The position numbers were made by a program, and so were the translations under genes. The notes beneath the pieces were generated by a model, which saw only the letters and a program-made list of their open reading frames with translations, did not search any database and was not told the origin of the DNA. A DNA stretch of 64,000 bases from Paenibacillus aestuarii (lineage in GTDB: Bacteria; Bacillota; Bacilli; Paenibacillales; NBRC-103111). Position 1 is the stretch's first letter. Every line of letters starts with the position of its first letter. The DNA is taken from the NCBI RefSeq assembly GCF_027789125.1, contig NZ_JAQFVF010000015.1, positions 1-64,000 on the forward strand, written 5' to 3'. Of this stretch, positions 8,339-18,027 are shown piece by piece.

Positions 8339-8917
8339 CTAAAATTCTACGCCTCGCACTTTAGAGAATACCATTGTATTTCGCAATAAGCCATCTATAT
8401 CGCATTTATCATTTCGAAGTATTCCCTCTAAAGAATATCCCACTCGTTCAGCCACTCTTGCACTATTTGTATTCCGTTCATCACATCGGATTTCAATCCG
8501 ATTCGCTTGCAGCTCGCTGATGGCAAAGTTTGTGATAGCTTCTACAGCTTCTGTTATGTATCCTTGCTTAGCATAAGAAGTTCTCACCCAGTATCCAATT
8601 TCAAATTTTCGTGACTGCCAATCTATTCTGTGTAAACCGCTGCTGCCAACTAGCTCATCGGTTCCCTTTAAAAGAAGCAGCAATCTTAAATCCGTGCGAT
8701 CTAGAAATTGCAGTCGAGAACGACGGATACTCATTTCAGATTCTTCGACTGTAGGCATGCTCGTTGCCCATGGCATCCAGGGACGCAGTTCCGCCATACT
8801 TTCTTTTACTGCCACATTGACCTTTTCGCCATCATTCCATAATGGTGCACGTATTAGCAACCTGTTACTTTCAAAACTCTCCGGGATCGAATACATAATT
8901 GGATCTATTTCATTCAT
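8339..8917 (-). CDS. GNAT acetyltransferase (RimJ/RimL type)
   Basis: About 192 residues. The layout is that of RimJ/RimL-like GNATs: SNRLLIRAPLWNDGEKV near the N-terminus, GSSGLHRIDWQSRKFEIGYW (beta 4-5), and the acetyl-CoA region YAKQGYITEAVEA followed by RIEIRCDERNTNSARVAERV. The target, N-terminal Ala/Ser of a ribosomal protein or a small molecule, is not predictable. The start is the ATG preceded by AGGGGTG nine bases upstream; an ATG eleven codons earlier has no ribosome site. Confidence 0.85.
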   Translation of the reverse strand: MNEIDPIMYSIPESFESNRLLIRAPLWNDGEKVNVAVKESMAELRPWMPWATSMPTVEESEMSIRRSRLQFLDRTDLRLLLLLKGTDELVGSSGLHRIDWQSRKFEIGYWVRTSYAKQGYITEAVEAITNFAISELQANRIEIRCDERNTNSARVAERVGYSLEGILRNDKCDIDGLLRNTMVFSKVRGVEF

Positions 8918-9023
8918 ATCAGCAATCACCCCTATAGGCGAATATTTCAAAAAAGAGTACCATGATTTTTTTCATCCATCAACCTGAAATTTTAAGACTC
9001 TCTCGCTATACATGTTTTCAAAC

Positions 9024-9050
9024 CAAAAAGGGGCTGCCTTTATGGCCCCC
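9024..9050 (-). terminator. Terminator of the DUF3231 gene
   Basis: GGGGC (9030-9034) pairs with GCCCC (9045-9049), followed on the minus strand by TTTTTGG. Confidence 0.65.
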
Positions 9051-9068
9051 TACTGTGTACTTCGTTTC

Positions 9069-10091
9069 TTAATCTTCAATGAGTTGCTTCCGATTCGTCG
9101 TTAATGGTGGTTGTTCGAGCCATTCTCGTTCAACCATAACATCAAACGTGTCTTTCGCGTACAACATGACCTCGGCAATTAGTTTAGAATAGTGAGCCGT
9201 AAGATCAGCTCGCATACTTAATGACATAGCATGTGAGATCAATACAATATCTACCGAATTTAAAACATTGATCATCGACATGATCAGTTTGTCTGAAAAC
9301 GGTGAGACTTTAGAATCTGTAACTTCCATGCTGACTGTTACCGTTCCCAGCAAATCTTCCTCCATTAACAGCTTGTTAAAAAGATCAATTTGCTTTTCAC
9401 TGATTTTTTTTCCGCGAAGAATGAGTTCCTTTAATCTTTTATCTTCCAATATTTGAGCAAAACCGAGCATGATAATAACAGAAAAATAATTTCGCTCAAT
9501 GTTGAAAAATATTTCAGACAACTCAATAGCATCTAGTGGACGCTTCTTTCCTAGCATACCGTCAATAAATGATTCTTTTTGAACGTATTCAATTTTTTGG
9601 GGGTAGTTCATTTTGGGTGGCCGGTCATAAATGCCCTTCTCCAACATCATGCGAACAGCTTTCCCGAACATCTCAGTTGAATTGTGTAAACATTCATTAA
9701 AAAAATCCAACACATCTAGGCGAACATTATTGGAAGCTGTAAAAGAAAAATTAATCATACTCAATCGATTCATCATATAGATGAAACTCAAGGTAAACGT
9801 ATCGTGAAATAGAGGTGGAGCGGCTAGATTCACATCGCCTTCCGAATACCCGGCAGGAACCGGAAAATTTTCTGCTTGAAAAAATTTTTTTATTTGTTCT
9901 TTCCTATCTTGCGACAATTCCAATGATTTTTTTGCCAGTGGGAGAATCTGCTCATCCTGAAGATGAAAAAGGAGATAAGTAAGAAAACACTCCGCTAAGC
10001 ATTCTTGCATATAAACGCCCCATAGGCCCCCGATTTCCGTACAGGTTAATTCGATATTTGCAGGCTTTACTTGAGGCTTCTGAAATGACAT
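9069..10091 (-). CDS. DUF3231 family protein
   Basis: About 340 residues with no known biochemical role. It matches the DUF3231 pattern of two related all-helical halves: the first has ELTCTEIGGLWGVYMQECLAE and a following LLFHLQDEQILPLAKKSL stretch, and the second begins around SEIFFNIERNYFSVIIMLGF with LEDKRLKELILRGKKI. Proteins of this family are found in spore-formers and are ferritin-like in predicted fold, as far as I recall. The start is placed at MSFQKP, where GGGGGTGG lies upstream. It is monocistronic with its own terminator. Confidence 0.75.
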   Translation of the reverse strand: MSFQKPQVKPANIELTCTEIGGLWGVYMQECLAECFLTYLLFHLQDEQILPLAKKSLELSQDRKEQIKKFFQAENFPVPAGYSEGDVNLAAPPLFHDTFTLSFIYMMNRLSMINFSFTASNNVRLDVLDFFNECLHNSTEMFGKAVRMMLEKGIYDRPPKMNYPQKIEYVQKESFIDGMLGKKRPLDAIELSEIFFNIERNYFSVIIMLGFAQILEDKRLKELILRGKKISEKQIDLFNKLLMEEDLLGTVTVSMEVTDSKVSPFSDKLIMSMINVLNSVDIVLISHAMSLSMRADLTAHYSKLIAEVMLYAKDTFDVMVEREWLEQPPLTTNRKQLIED

Positions 10092-10217
10092 ATACTTCCA
10101 CCCCCACAATTTTAGAAGTAGTATTTGTCATACATCGTTATTTAATTCAAAAGTGTGCGACCAACCGACAGACAAAACAAACCGCCCGCACAAATTAACG
10201 TATTCATCCATTTGCCG

Positions 10218-10574
10218 CTATTCTTGTTTTTGCTTATTGGACTTTCCGATAAAATCCAACATCTCCTGGTTAAACGTCTTCGGCTTCTCTAAGTTCACCG
10301 CGTACCCGACATTATTGACAATGCAAAATGTCGCATGGCGGCATCTCTTCGCAGCAGCCTCTGCGACCAGATGGCCACATTGGACTTTGCGCACCGGCCA
10401 GAAGAGAATGGGAATTCTGAATAACGAGAAGATTGTTGAAGCCCCCATAGATTGGCCCACTAGGATAGGAGCTTTCAGCCCCAGGTGCTGCATCAGTTGA
10501 TGAAGGTCTTCGCCGTGCCGCCGCATGCTGGGTCCGTAATCTGGAATGGCCCTCTGATTAGTTTTCCCCTCATT
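10218..10574 (-). pseudogene. Alpha/beta hydrolase remnant
   Basis: The frame is open from about 10574. It first reads IPDYGPSMRRHGEDLHQL and PILVGQSMGAST, the nucleophile elbow (GQSMG) of an alpha/beta hydrolase. After only about 25 more residues it jumps to ATFCIVNNVGYAVNLEKP, the extreme C-terminus where the catalytic His (usually GHAVNLE) has become Tyr. The N-terminal third and the middle, including the catalytic acid region, are missing. No start with a ribosome site is present. I read this as a dead gene with a 5' truncation and an internal deletion. Confidence 0.75.
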
Positions 10575-10621
10575 TTACAAAAACGAGCCGCGATTTACGC
10601 GGACCGCTTAGTATTGACCAA

Positions 10622-10672
10622 CAAAAAAGCAGTCTCGGACAAGGTTCTATAACGTCCCCGTCTCGCCACTGC
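10622..10672 (-). terminator. Terminator of the molybdenum hydroxylase operon
   Basis: On the minus strand GCAGT and ACTGC close a long stem-loop with an inner GGAC/GTCC pair, followed by TTTTTTG. Confidence 0.6.
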
Positions 10673-10683
10673 CTTCATCATGC

Positions 10684-11166
10684 TTATTGATTTCTATGTT
10701 TCAGCTTCGCAATTTGGACAGCATCCCGGATCTCTTCGTAACTCGTGCATCGGCAAATGTTCGACTGCAGCCAGCTACGAATCTCATCTTCATCAGCATC
10801 CGGCTTCGATTGCAGCAGGGCATGGCAAACCATAATAAATCCCGGCGTACAAAAGCCGCATTGAAAAGCAAATGTTTCAATAAATGCTTGCTGCACCGCC
10901 GTCTCTCCCCCCAAGCCTTCAATCGTTGTCACGTTACGGCTTGGAGCTTCAACGGCGAGCATGAAGCAGGACTTAATCGGCACGCCATCGACCAGCACGG
11001 TACATGCGCCGCAATCCCCATTCTCGCATCCGGCCTTGGCACCGGTAAGCCCAAGATGCTCCCGAAGCACGCGCAGCAGCGTATCCGCCGAACGAATGGT
11101 CACTTGATGTTTCTTCCCATTGATAATGAGTTCAACTTCTCTTTTACCGCTACGAAGTGATTGCAT
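10684..11166 (-). CDS. Molybdenum hydroxylase [2Fe-2S] subunit
   Basis: Iron-sulfur subunit of a xanthine-dehydrogenase-family enzyme, 160 residues. It carries both expected clusters: the plant-ferredoxin type CENGDCGACTVLVDG near 45-60 and the C-terminal QCGFCTPGF…NICRCTSYEEI near 100-145. It relays electrons from the molybdenum centre to FAD. It is the last gene of the operon, and its ATG is two bases after the stop of the FAD subunit, with GGGAGG inside that gene's end. It resembles Bacillus PucE in size and position, but the substrate cannot be fixed. Confidence 0.92.
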   Translation of the reverse strand: MQSLRSGKREVELIINGKKHQVTIRSADTLLRVLREHLGLTGAKAGCENGDCGACTVLVDGVPIKSCFMLAVEAPSRNVTTIEGLGGETAVQQAFIETFAFQCGFCTPGFIMVCHALLQSKPDADEDEIRSWLQSNICRCTSYEEIRDAVQIAKLKHRNQ

Positions 11167-11168
11167 CG

Positions 11169-12008
11169 TTAGCCTCCCTTTCGTTCCAGAGCGGTTAATG
11201 TATCCGATAAGGTGTTACGAAGCACGAATCTGCGATAGTCAGCTGAGGCAAGCATATCGTCCAACACCGGGACGGGCCATCTTCGAATAACATTATCAAT
11301 CCGCATTTCAGGAGAAAGCGAACGATCGTTCAGCACTTCATCAATCTGCTGCGAGCGAAATGGTACGGCGCTTACACCACCGAAGGCGAATCGCATCCAG
11401 CCTCCCGTATTCATCGCACAGATGCGAACGACCGGATAATCGATGTACTCGATCTTAGTACGCTTCACCGTGTATGAGGGCTGATCCAAATACTTGCGAT
11501 CAGTTATCAGCTGGACCAGCATTTCCCCTCGCGCCAAACGAAGCCTTCCGTTGAAGACAGAATGAATCGATACACGCCGTACACCGCTTGGACCCGCAAG
11601 AACAACTTGACTGTCCGTGAGCAAGAAAGGAAGCAGCGCTTCCCGATAAAACAGTTTCCCGCAGAGGTGGCCGCCAATCGTTATTTTGTTGCGGTTCGTC
11701 TGATCGGCTAGATGCAGAACCGTCTCGGTGAGCAGCGGGAACGAATTGTCGTCTGCGAGGTCTGTCAGCGTCCGTGCTGCACCAACGATCCATTGCCCTC
11801 CCGAATGCATAAGCACGTTGCATTCCGGAATGGCCTTCACATCGATCATAGCTCCCGTTCGAAGCTGATCGACCCGTGCCATCGTAATTATCTCCGTGCC
11901 GCCGGAATAGTAGAGCGGCTCCAATCCCAGCGAGTCAGCGCGCTGAAACGTTTGAACCGCCTCTTCCATCGTAGCCGGCTTGATATAGTCGAAATCAAAC
12001 GAGATCAT
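11169..12008 (-). CDS. Molybdenum hydroxylase FAD-binding subunit
   Basis: FAD subunit (CoxM/PucC type), about 279 residues. It has the opening FDFDYIKPATMEEAVQ, the FAD-binding stretches YYSGGTEI and NKITIGGHLCG (TIGG family motif), and the C-terminal CO-dehydrogenase flavoprotein region WMRFAFGGVSAVPFR. The ATG at 12008 is preferred; the gene then overlaps the end of the large subunit by 14 bases, which fits coupling. It is the middle gene of the three-gene operon. Confidence 0.9.
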   Translation of the reverse strand: MISFDFDYIKPATMEEAVQTFQRADSLGLEPLYYSGGTEIITMARVDQLRTGAMIDVKAIPECNVLMHSGGQWIVGAARTLTDLADDNSFPLLTETVLHLADQTNRNKITIGGHLCGKLFYREALLPFLLTDSQVVLAGPSGVRRVSIHSVFNGRLRLARGEMLVQLITDRKYLDQPSYTVKRTKIEYIDYPVVRICAMNTGGWMRFAFGGVSAVPFRSQQIDEVLNDRSLSPEMRIDNVIRRWPVPVLDDMLASADYRRFVLRNTLSDTLTALERKGG

Positions 12009-14325
12009 GTGCAGCCCCCCTTGCACGCCATATGAACTCAGGTGTAAGCGGCAGCTGGTTCAGCTCGACACCGGCGGCGATGGAGAGCGCATTCGCCAGA
12101 GCGCAAGGCGCACCAATCGTTCCATGCTCTGCGATGCCACGAGCGCCGTAAGGGCCTTCGACAAAAGGAGTCTCGACAAAATCAACCAAATATTCCGGCT
12201 GCTCGCCGTACCGTGTTATCTTATAAGTGCGCAGCTGGGGATTTAAGACGACGCCTGCTTGGTTGTACAGGAAGGCTTCACGGGTCGCGAAGCTGAGCCC
12301 CATATTCACGCCGCCCACGACCTGCCCGCGCGCCGTTCCGAAGTTGATCACCTTGCCGGCGTCAAAGACGGAAGCTACCTTCAAGATCCGGTACGTGCAT
12401 TCCCGCGTATCGAATTCGACGACAACCGCCTGTGCGCCGAGCGTCCACTGTTGGCCGGGAATGCCTTTGCCTGTCTCCGGATCCAACGCGCTCTGATGAT
12501 GCACCCGATATCTACCGCGACCGATCACCAGATTGCCTGAAGCGCTGCCGTTCGGGTACATATATCCGCTAACGAGGGAGCGGATTTCCAGAAAAATATC
12601 AGGTTGATCCTTCACATATACGTTGCCGCCGCCAACCTCCAGCTCCTCCGGAGAGCGGTTCAACACAATCGAGGCATTATGCTTCAGCTGTGCGATCGCA
12701 TCATCCGCCGCATCGAGCACAGCCCGGCCGACCATCATCGTGCTGCTGCTCGACACCGTCTTCCAATGCTCCGGCGTGATTTGCGTATCGACATCGAGCT
12801 TGACATGAACCTGATCCATCGGTATGTTCATTCGCTCCGCTGCGAGCTGACCCATGGCCGTTCGGTTCCCTTGCCCGATCTCGATCGAACCGACACTAAG
12901 GTTCAGCGACCCGTCGTGATTGAACGTGATGGTCGCGCCTGATCCCGTATCGATCATGGAACCTGACACTTTCCAAATGCATGCGACCCCTGTGGTTCTC
13001 ACCTTGAAGCGGTCCACCTGCACGCTCTGCCCACCATCTCCCTGTATCAGCTCTCTCAACTTGCGGATGCATTCCCTTAGGTCGCCTACACTGCTGCGGT
13101 TCAACAGCGTTTGTGTCGGTGTCGTGTCTCCGGGCTGAATAGCATTAAGGTACCTCAGCTCCAGCGGGTCCATCCGCAGCTTCTTCGCCAGCAAATCCAT
13201 TGCCCGCTCGGTACAGTAGAGCACTTCGGCATGGCCGAACCCCCGATAAGCGGTTGCATAGGGGTGGTTCGTATACACACTCAGCGCGTCACAGTGGACA
13301 TGCTCGACTCGATACGGCCCGGTACAATCCACGGCTGCCGATTCCACAACGATCGCCCCTTCATCGGTATAGCCGCCGTTGTCGAACAAAAGCGTGATCT
13401 CTGATGCCGTCAACAGCCCGTCACGAGTAGCGCCGAGCTTCACTCGCGCCTCCAAGCCGATATGGCATGGCGAACCGACCATGTCCGTCTCGCGGGTATT
13501 ATTCAGCTTGACTGGACGTCCGCCACAGGCGAGCGAAGCCAAATACCCGATGTACTCGAGCTGCACCGAGCCCTTGCCTCCGAAAGCGCCCCCGACCAGC
13601 GGTACGCGCACAATAACTTTAGATTGGTCAATTCCGAAAAAACGCTGAAAAAATCGCTTCATCGTATAAGGGTCCTGCGTCGATGTCTCCATATGTACCG
13701 TTCCGTCCGGCTTTACTTCGACAATGGCGCAGCGCGGTTCCATCGCGCAATGGTCCGACGAATTAAAGGCGTAGCTGCCTTCAACCGTCACTTCACTCGC
13801 CGACCAGCCGGCTTGCATATCGCCTTTGCGAATTCTCACGTGATTGCCGATATTGGTCCCCGGTACAGGGTGAACCTCATTCGTCCGCTGATAGCTCGCC
13901 AGGTTCTCATGAACTAAGGGCGCTCCGGGCCGCAGTGCGCTGCTGGGCGAATGCACGACAGGGAGCGGCTCGAAGCGGGCTCGAATCAGCTTTGCCGCTT
14001 GCTTGGCGATGTGCTCGGAATCCGCCACAACGACCGCATAGGGCTCGCCGTAGTACCGCACCTTACCTCTAGCTAATGGGGGCCGATCAGCCAGTACACC
14101 TCCGACGAGCACATCCTGATCGGCTCCGGTAACAACAGCGTGAACACCTACTACTTGAAGGGCTGAGGAGCAATCGATATGTGTAATCCGAGCATGAGCA
14201 TATGGACTTGTCACCAGCCAGCCATGCAATTGACTAGGAGACTGCGTATCATTCGTATATCGGGCAGCTCCAGTCACTTTATCCTTCGATTCCACGCGTG
14301 GGATCGCTTTGCCTATGACGGTCAA
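11995..14325 (-). CDS. Molybdopterin-binding large subunit, xanthine dehydrogenase family
   Basis: Catalytic subunit, 776 residues, hydroxylating an N-heterocycle or aldehyde at the Mo-pterin centre. The N-terminal Ald_Xan_dh_C-type domain starts at GKAIPRVESKDKVTGAARYT, and the Mo-binding part shows VPLVGGAFGGKGSVQLEY and YRGFGHAEVLYCTERAMDLL. The catalytic Glu is present near the C-terminus (GARGIAEHGTIG). The start is a TTG at 14325 with AAAAGGGGGAG upstream. The order large-FAD-FeS in one operon matches CoxLMS/PucDCE-type enzymes. Purine use is plausible but unproven; no maturation genes lie in the window. Confidence 0.9.
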   Translation of the reverse strand: MTVIGKAIPRVESKDKVTGAARYTNDTQSPSQLHGWLVTSPYAHARITHIDCSSALQVVGVHAVVTGADQDVLVGGVLADRPPLARGKVRYYGEPYAVVVADSEHIAKQAAKLIRARFEPLPVVHSPSSALRPGAPLVHENLASYQRTNEVHPVPGTNIGNHVRIRKGDMQAGWSASEVTVEGSYAFNSSDHCAMEPRCAIVEVKPDGTVHMETSTQDPYTMKRFFQRFFGIDQSKVIVRVPLVGGAFGGKGSVQLEYIGYLASLACGGRPVKLNNTRETDMVGSPCHIGLEARVKLGATRDGLLTASEITLLFDNGGYTDEGAIVVESAAVDCTGPYRVEHVHCDALSVYTNHPYATAYRGFGHAEVLYCTERAMDLLAKKLRMDPLELRYLNAIQPGDTTPTQTLLNRSSVGDLRECIRKLRELIQGDGGQSVQVDRFKVRTTGVACIWKVSGSMIDTGSGATITFNHDGSLNLSVGSIEIGQGNRTAMGQLAAERMNIPMDQVHVKLDVDTQITPEHWKTVSSSSTMMVGRAVLDAADDAIAQLKHNASIVLNRSPEELEVGGGNVYVKDQPDIFLEIRSLVSGYMYPNGSASGNLVIGRGRYRVHHQSALDPETGKGIPGQQWTLGAQAVVVEFDTRECTYRILKVASVFDAGKVINFGTARGQVVGGVNMGLSFATREAFLYNQAGVVLNPQLRTYKITRYGEQPEYLVDFVETPFVEGPYGARGIAEHGTIGAPCALANALSIAAGVELNQLPLTPEFIWRARGAAHDLV

Positions 14326-14394
14326 GCTTTACTCCCCCTTTTCCAAACGTCATTCTACATTTTATAAGGAAAAAGGATGTCCCATACTTCCGAC

Positions 14395-15255
14395 TTACAA
14401 GTCAGATGAATTCATGCGCTTTCTATATAATGAGGGTGGGATTCCAAACATAGCGGTAAATTGCCTTGAAAAATAATGGATAGAATCGAAGCCCAACTCC
14501 TCAGCTACTTCCGTTATGGTTCTATTGCTTTCTAGCAGCATAACTTTGGCTTTCCTCATTTTGAGCTTGACGATATATTGCTGCGGTGAAAGACCGGTCG
14601 TTTGCTTAAATACGCTGTGGAACTGCGATTTCTGCAATCCACTAGCAGTCAACCATTCTTCGTAGTCTGGGATGAACTCACTTCCAGCAGCTTTTTCAAT
14701 AAGCTTGCGGATCCGGAAGTCACTTTCGCGATACTTGGCTTGTGTCAACTGCTGCCATTGCAGCAACCAGCCATAGAGCAGCGCATTTACAATTTCATTC
14801 TTATAGACAGGTAGACTTTCATTCAATCTGACTACGTGTATCAAATCTTCTAAGAGCCTCGGATATAATTGGAGTTTCGTGTACGTTGGAAGCGCTTCAA
14901 GTTCAGGACAGAGCGCGATCTCTGTCATCAATTGCTGCTCAAACGGTTCACTGCCATAAGAAAAGTGCTTCTCATCGGCGGCTAGCTTGTTCCATAAATT
15001 AAAGTACACATTATAGGAAAAGAGTGGTGCTGTATCGTCATTCACAAAACTGTGCGGAATTCCAGGCGGGACAAAAATAAGGGATCCCTTCTCCAGCTGA
15101 TACCATTGATTGTCTACGGACATCGCTCCTTTGCCTTCCATAAATAAATGTAAAGCATATCTGTACCCAATTCGTGGAGTTTCATGAAACGTACCTTGAA
15201 ATCGATATGGATGTGCATTCCTCACCGTTGGACGAATAGCAATGATTGGTCTCAT
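14395..15255 (-). CDS. AraC family regulator with cupin sensor domain
   Basis: About 287 residues. Residues about 10-100 form a cupin-like AraC_binding domain (YALHLFMEGKGAMSVDNQWY, GSLIFVPPGIPHSF). The C-terminal third holds the two helix-turn-helix units, including LSPQQYIVKLKMRKAKVMLL, ITEVAEELGFDSIHYFSRQF and the closing GIPPSLYRKRM. The start is the ATG after AAGGGGG; an upstream ATG overlaps that site. It is divergent from the phytanoyl-CoA-dioxygenase-like gene and upstream of the molybdenum hydroxylase operon, so either could be its target. Confidence 0.9.
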   Translation of the reverse strand: MRPIIAIRPTVRNAHPYRFQGTFHETPRIGYRYALHLFMEGKGAMSVDNQWYQLEKGSLIFVPPGIPHSFVNDDTAPLFSYNVYFNLWNKLAADEKHFSYGSEPFEQQLMTEIALCPELEALPTYTKLQLYPRLLEDLIHVVRLNESLPVYKNEIVNALLYGWLLQWQQLTQAKYRESDFRIRKLIEKAAGSEFIPDYEEWLTASGLQKSQFHSVFKQTTGLSPQQYIVKLKMRKAKVMLLESNRTITEVAEELGFDSIHYFSRQFTAMFGIPPSLYRKRMNSSDL

Positions 15256-15437
15256 TGTTCCCCCTTCTTTCAATGAATGGCAAACTTTGGTACTCGTAGT
15301 ATGAATCTAGATCACAGCTTCGTCAATAATTAAGCGGAAAAAAATACAAATGATCGGAGCAAGAACTCAATACAGGATCCTTCATGATAGATACAATCAA
15401 AGTATCACAATCCTACATTTTTGAGGAGGATACCTAT

Positions 15438-16415
15438 ATGGACAATCTTACGAATCCAAATCCTGTAGCGGATACCAACGAGGTAAAATGGCCAAAGCGA
15501 ACAAAGCGAACTCGGAATAATGTACAAGAGTCGGGATATCGCATAAATAGCGGCAGCCTGACCCCAGCGCAGGTTGCGCATTATGACATGCAAGGTTATT
15601 TAGTTATTCCGAACCTTCTTCAGGAAGCTGATATGGAACCCGTAAAACAAGCGATGTCCGATAAGGTATCGATGATCGCGGATGAGCTATTTGCGGCGGG
15701 GCTTATTTCGGATAAATGGGAAGAACGACCATTCCCGAATCGGCTTGCGGATTTATTTAAGGGGTTGTCGGATAAGGAGTTTTTAAAATATGGGCGCAGT
15801 TGGCGCGACCGTCTTCCCGGATACTTTAATCTACTATCCAATCCCAGAATTTTGGATGCAGTAGAATCTTTAATTGGACCTGAGATTTTTGTTAATCCGG
15901 TCTATAATGTACGGCCCAAAGTACCTCGTGTCGCTGCAGGCGCCGTCCCGTGGCATCAAGACAAATCATATTGGCCGGATGCCAACTCTAATCCTGTCAT
16001 CACTGTATGGATCTCTATGGTCGATGCGACGCTGGAGAACGGTTGCCTGCATATCAAACCTTGTACACATAAGATCAGAGTGTTGGATTGGCACACAGAA
16101 AGTTCCACAGGCACAGGCTACACGGCCTTAACGGAGGATCAAGTCGGCAAGCGTGAAACTGTCGCGCTGCCCGTACCGGCAGGCTCAGCGATTTTATTTA
16201 ATGATCGCTTAATTCATATGTCTACACCGAACCTTTCAGATAGCGTTCGCTGGAGCGTTGATCTTCGATATCAGCCAACAGACCAGGATCCTATGCCGCA
16301 GCACGGCATTGGTTTTCTCGGTCGAAGCCGGCTTCGGCCAAATCGAGTAGCCACACTTACCGACTGGCTGGAAGAAAGAATGGAGCATGAGTCGAAGGAT
16401 GACGCAAGCGAATAA
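15438..16415 (+). CDS. Phytanoyl-CoA dioxygenase (PhyH) family protein
   Basis: Predicted Fe(II)/2-oxoglutarate oxygenase of about 325 residues. The iron ligands are recognisable: the HxD motif in VPWHQDKSYW, and a distal His in ILFNDRLIHMS followed by an Arg for 2-oxoglutarate (VRWSVDLRYQP). SLTPAQVAHYDMQGYLVIPN is the usual N-terminal PhyH opening. Start chosen at ATG 15438 behind GAGGAGG; 18 further in-frame residues upstream have no site. It is divergent from an AraC gene whose product is the obvious candidate regulator. The substrate is unknown. Confidence 0.85.
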   Translation: MDNLTNPNPVADTNEVKWPKRTKRTRNNVQESGYRINSGSLTPAQVAHYDMQGYLVIPNLLQEADMEPVKQAMSDKVSMIADELFAAGLISDKWEERPFPNRLADLFKGLSDKEFLKYGRSWRDRLPGYFNLLSNPRILDAVESLIGPEIFVNPVYNVRPKVPRVAAGAVPWHQDKSYWPDANSNPVITVWISMVDATLENGCLHIKPCTHKIRVLDWHTESSTGTGYTALTEDQVGKRETVALPVPAGSAILFNDRLIHMSTPNLSDSVRWSVDLRYQPTDQDPMPQHGIGFLGRSRLRPNRVATLTDWLEERMEHESKDDASE

Positions 16416-16452
16416 AAAAAGGCAACCGATCTTTAAGATCGGTTGCCTTTCA
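16412..16452. terminator. Bidirectional terminator
   Basis: A near-perfect stem (AGGCAACCGATCTT facing AAGATCGGTTGCCT, 16420-16448) has A-rich and T-rich flanks. It serves the converging dioxygenase and cupin genes. Confidence 0.85.
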
Positions 16453-16472
16453 TTATGTTTTGCTCCATCCAA

Positions 16473-16868
16473 TCAGCCTTGATATTGCTCGTCGCTTACT
16501 TTCTCCAACCATTCAACCGCCTTACCTTCCAGCCGTTCTTGGATGGCAATATGCGTCATTGCTACCGTTGGTGATGCGCCATGCCAATGTTTCTCGCCCG
16601 GTGGGAACCAAACCACGTCGCCAGGATGAATGTCCTCAATGGGTCCTCCCCATCGTTGAATTCGTCCGCTGCCCGCGGTTACAATCAGTGTTTGTCCTAG
16701 CGGATGAGTATGCCATGCCGTCCTTGCACCCGGCTCGAACGTCACGCTCGCGCCAGCTGCGCGTGCAGGCTCAGGCGCTTCAAACAGCGGATCGATACGT
16801 ACTGTTCCCGTGAAATATTCATGAGGTCCCTTGCCGGAAGGTTGGGAACCGATTCTTTTGATAGTCAT
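16473..16868 (-). CDS. Cupin domain protein
   Basis: Single-cupin protein of about 131 residues. Motif 1 is [17 protein letters not shown] (two metal His) and motif 2 [18 protein letters not shown]. The pattern, with tail [14 protein letters not shown], matches the small quercetinase-like or carboxymuconolactone-decarboxylase-associated cupins. The start follows GGAGG at 11 bases; an upstream ATG overlaps the site. Function beyond metal binding is not predictable. Confidence 0.85.
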   Translation of the reverse strand: MTIKRIGSQPSGKGPHEYFTGTVRIDPLFEAPEPARAAGASVTFEPGARTAWHTHPLGQTLIVTAGSGRIQRWGGPIEDIHPGDVVWFPPGEKHWHGASPTVAMTHIAIQERLEGKAVEWLEKVSDEQYQG

Positions 16869-16921
16869 TTTTTCAATTGCCTCCATTGATTTCTATATGT
16901 ATTCAGCGTTGAAATTAGCTT

Positions 16922-17968
16922 CTATCGGTCCATCGTGCTAATGTCGATCACAAACCGATACCTGACGTCCGAAGCCAGCACGCGCTCCCAAGCTTCATTA
17001 ATTTGGTTGGCGGAAATGACTTCGATTTCAGGCGTAATTTGGTGTTCAGCGCAAAAGTCCAGCATCTCCTGGGTTTCGCGGATTCCACCGATGGATGAGC
17101 CGGCGAACGAACGACGCTGCGGGATCAGCGAGAAGACTTGAACCGGCAGCGGCTCCGATGGGGCACCGACGTTAACCAAAGTACCATCTACCGCCAGCAA
17201 GGATAGGTAGGCGTTAATATCAATCTTGGCGCTCACCGTATTCACGATGAGGTCGAACGTGCCGGCCAGCTTCTTGAACGTCTCCGGATCGCTCGTGGCG
17301 TAATAATGGTTTGCACCCATCTGCAAACCGTCATCTTTCTTTTTCAAGGTTTGTGATAAAATCGTAACCTCTGCCCCCATGGCGTGAGCGAGCTTCACGG
17401 CCATATGTCCCAGCCCGCCGAGCCCAACAACTGCGATCTTTTTGCCAGGCGCAGCTCCCCAGTGGCGCAGCGGCGAGTACGTGGTAATGCCGGCGCATAG
17501 AAGCGGAGCGGCAACGTCTAGCTCCAAACTGTCAGGAATTCGGACCACGAAGTCTTCGGTGACGACGATATGGGTGGAATAGCCGCCTTGCGTATACTGT
17601 CCGTATCGGTCGACCGACCCATACGTGCCAGTCATCCCATTCAGGCAATACTGCTCTTCTCCTTTATGACAGCTCACGCATTTCCCGCAGGAGTCAACCA
17701 TACAGCCTACGCCTACGCGGTCGCCAGTGGCATATTTGGTAACTTCCGAACCGACCTGAGTGACAATTCCGGCAATCTCATGCCCTGGAACAAAAGGATA
17801 TTGAACCGGTCCCCATTCACCGCGAGCGGAATGAATATCAGAGTGGCAAATTCCGGCGTATTTAATCTCAATAAGAACATCATGCGGCTGAAGCTCGCGG
17901 CGTTCGATCGTTGTCAGTTGAATAGGGCTTTCTGAACTAAATGCTGCGCGTGCATGTACAGTAATCAT
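16922..17968 (-). CDS. Zinc-dependent alcohol dehydrogenase (YahK/cinnamyl type)
   Basis: NAD(P)-dependent medium-chain dehydrogenase of about 348 residues. The catalytic zinc ligands are in [17 protein letters not shown] and PGHEIAG, and the structural zinc site is [15 protein letters not shown]. The Rossmann motif is [15 protein letters not shown]. The gene lies divergent from a TetR gene, and the gap contains a 16-base perfect palindrome, so TetR probably represses it. ATG at 17968 follows GGGAGG. Confidence 0.92.
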   Translation of the reverse strand: MITVHARAAFSSESPIQLTTIERRELQPHDVLIEIKYAGICHSDIHSARGEWGPVQYPFVPGHEIAGIVTQVGSEVTKYATGDRVGVGCMVDSCGKCVSCHKGEEQYCLNGMTGTYGSVDRYGQYTQGGYSTHIVVTEDFVVRIPDSLELDVAAPLLCAGITTYSPLRHWGAAPGKKIAVVGLGGLGHMAVKLAHAMGAEVTILSQTLKKKDDGLQMGANHYYATSDPETFKKLAGTFDLIVNTVSAKIDINAYLSLLAVDGTLVNVGAPSEPLPVQVFSLIPQRRSFAGSSIGGIRETQEMLDFCAEHQITPEIEVISANQINEAWERVLASDVRYRFVIDISTMDR

Positions 17969-18027
17969 CGTATAGCCTCCCACATTTCCAATAATAAATT
18001 CAACAAGAACTGGATAACAAAAATAGA

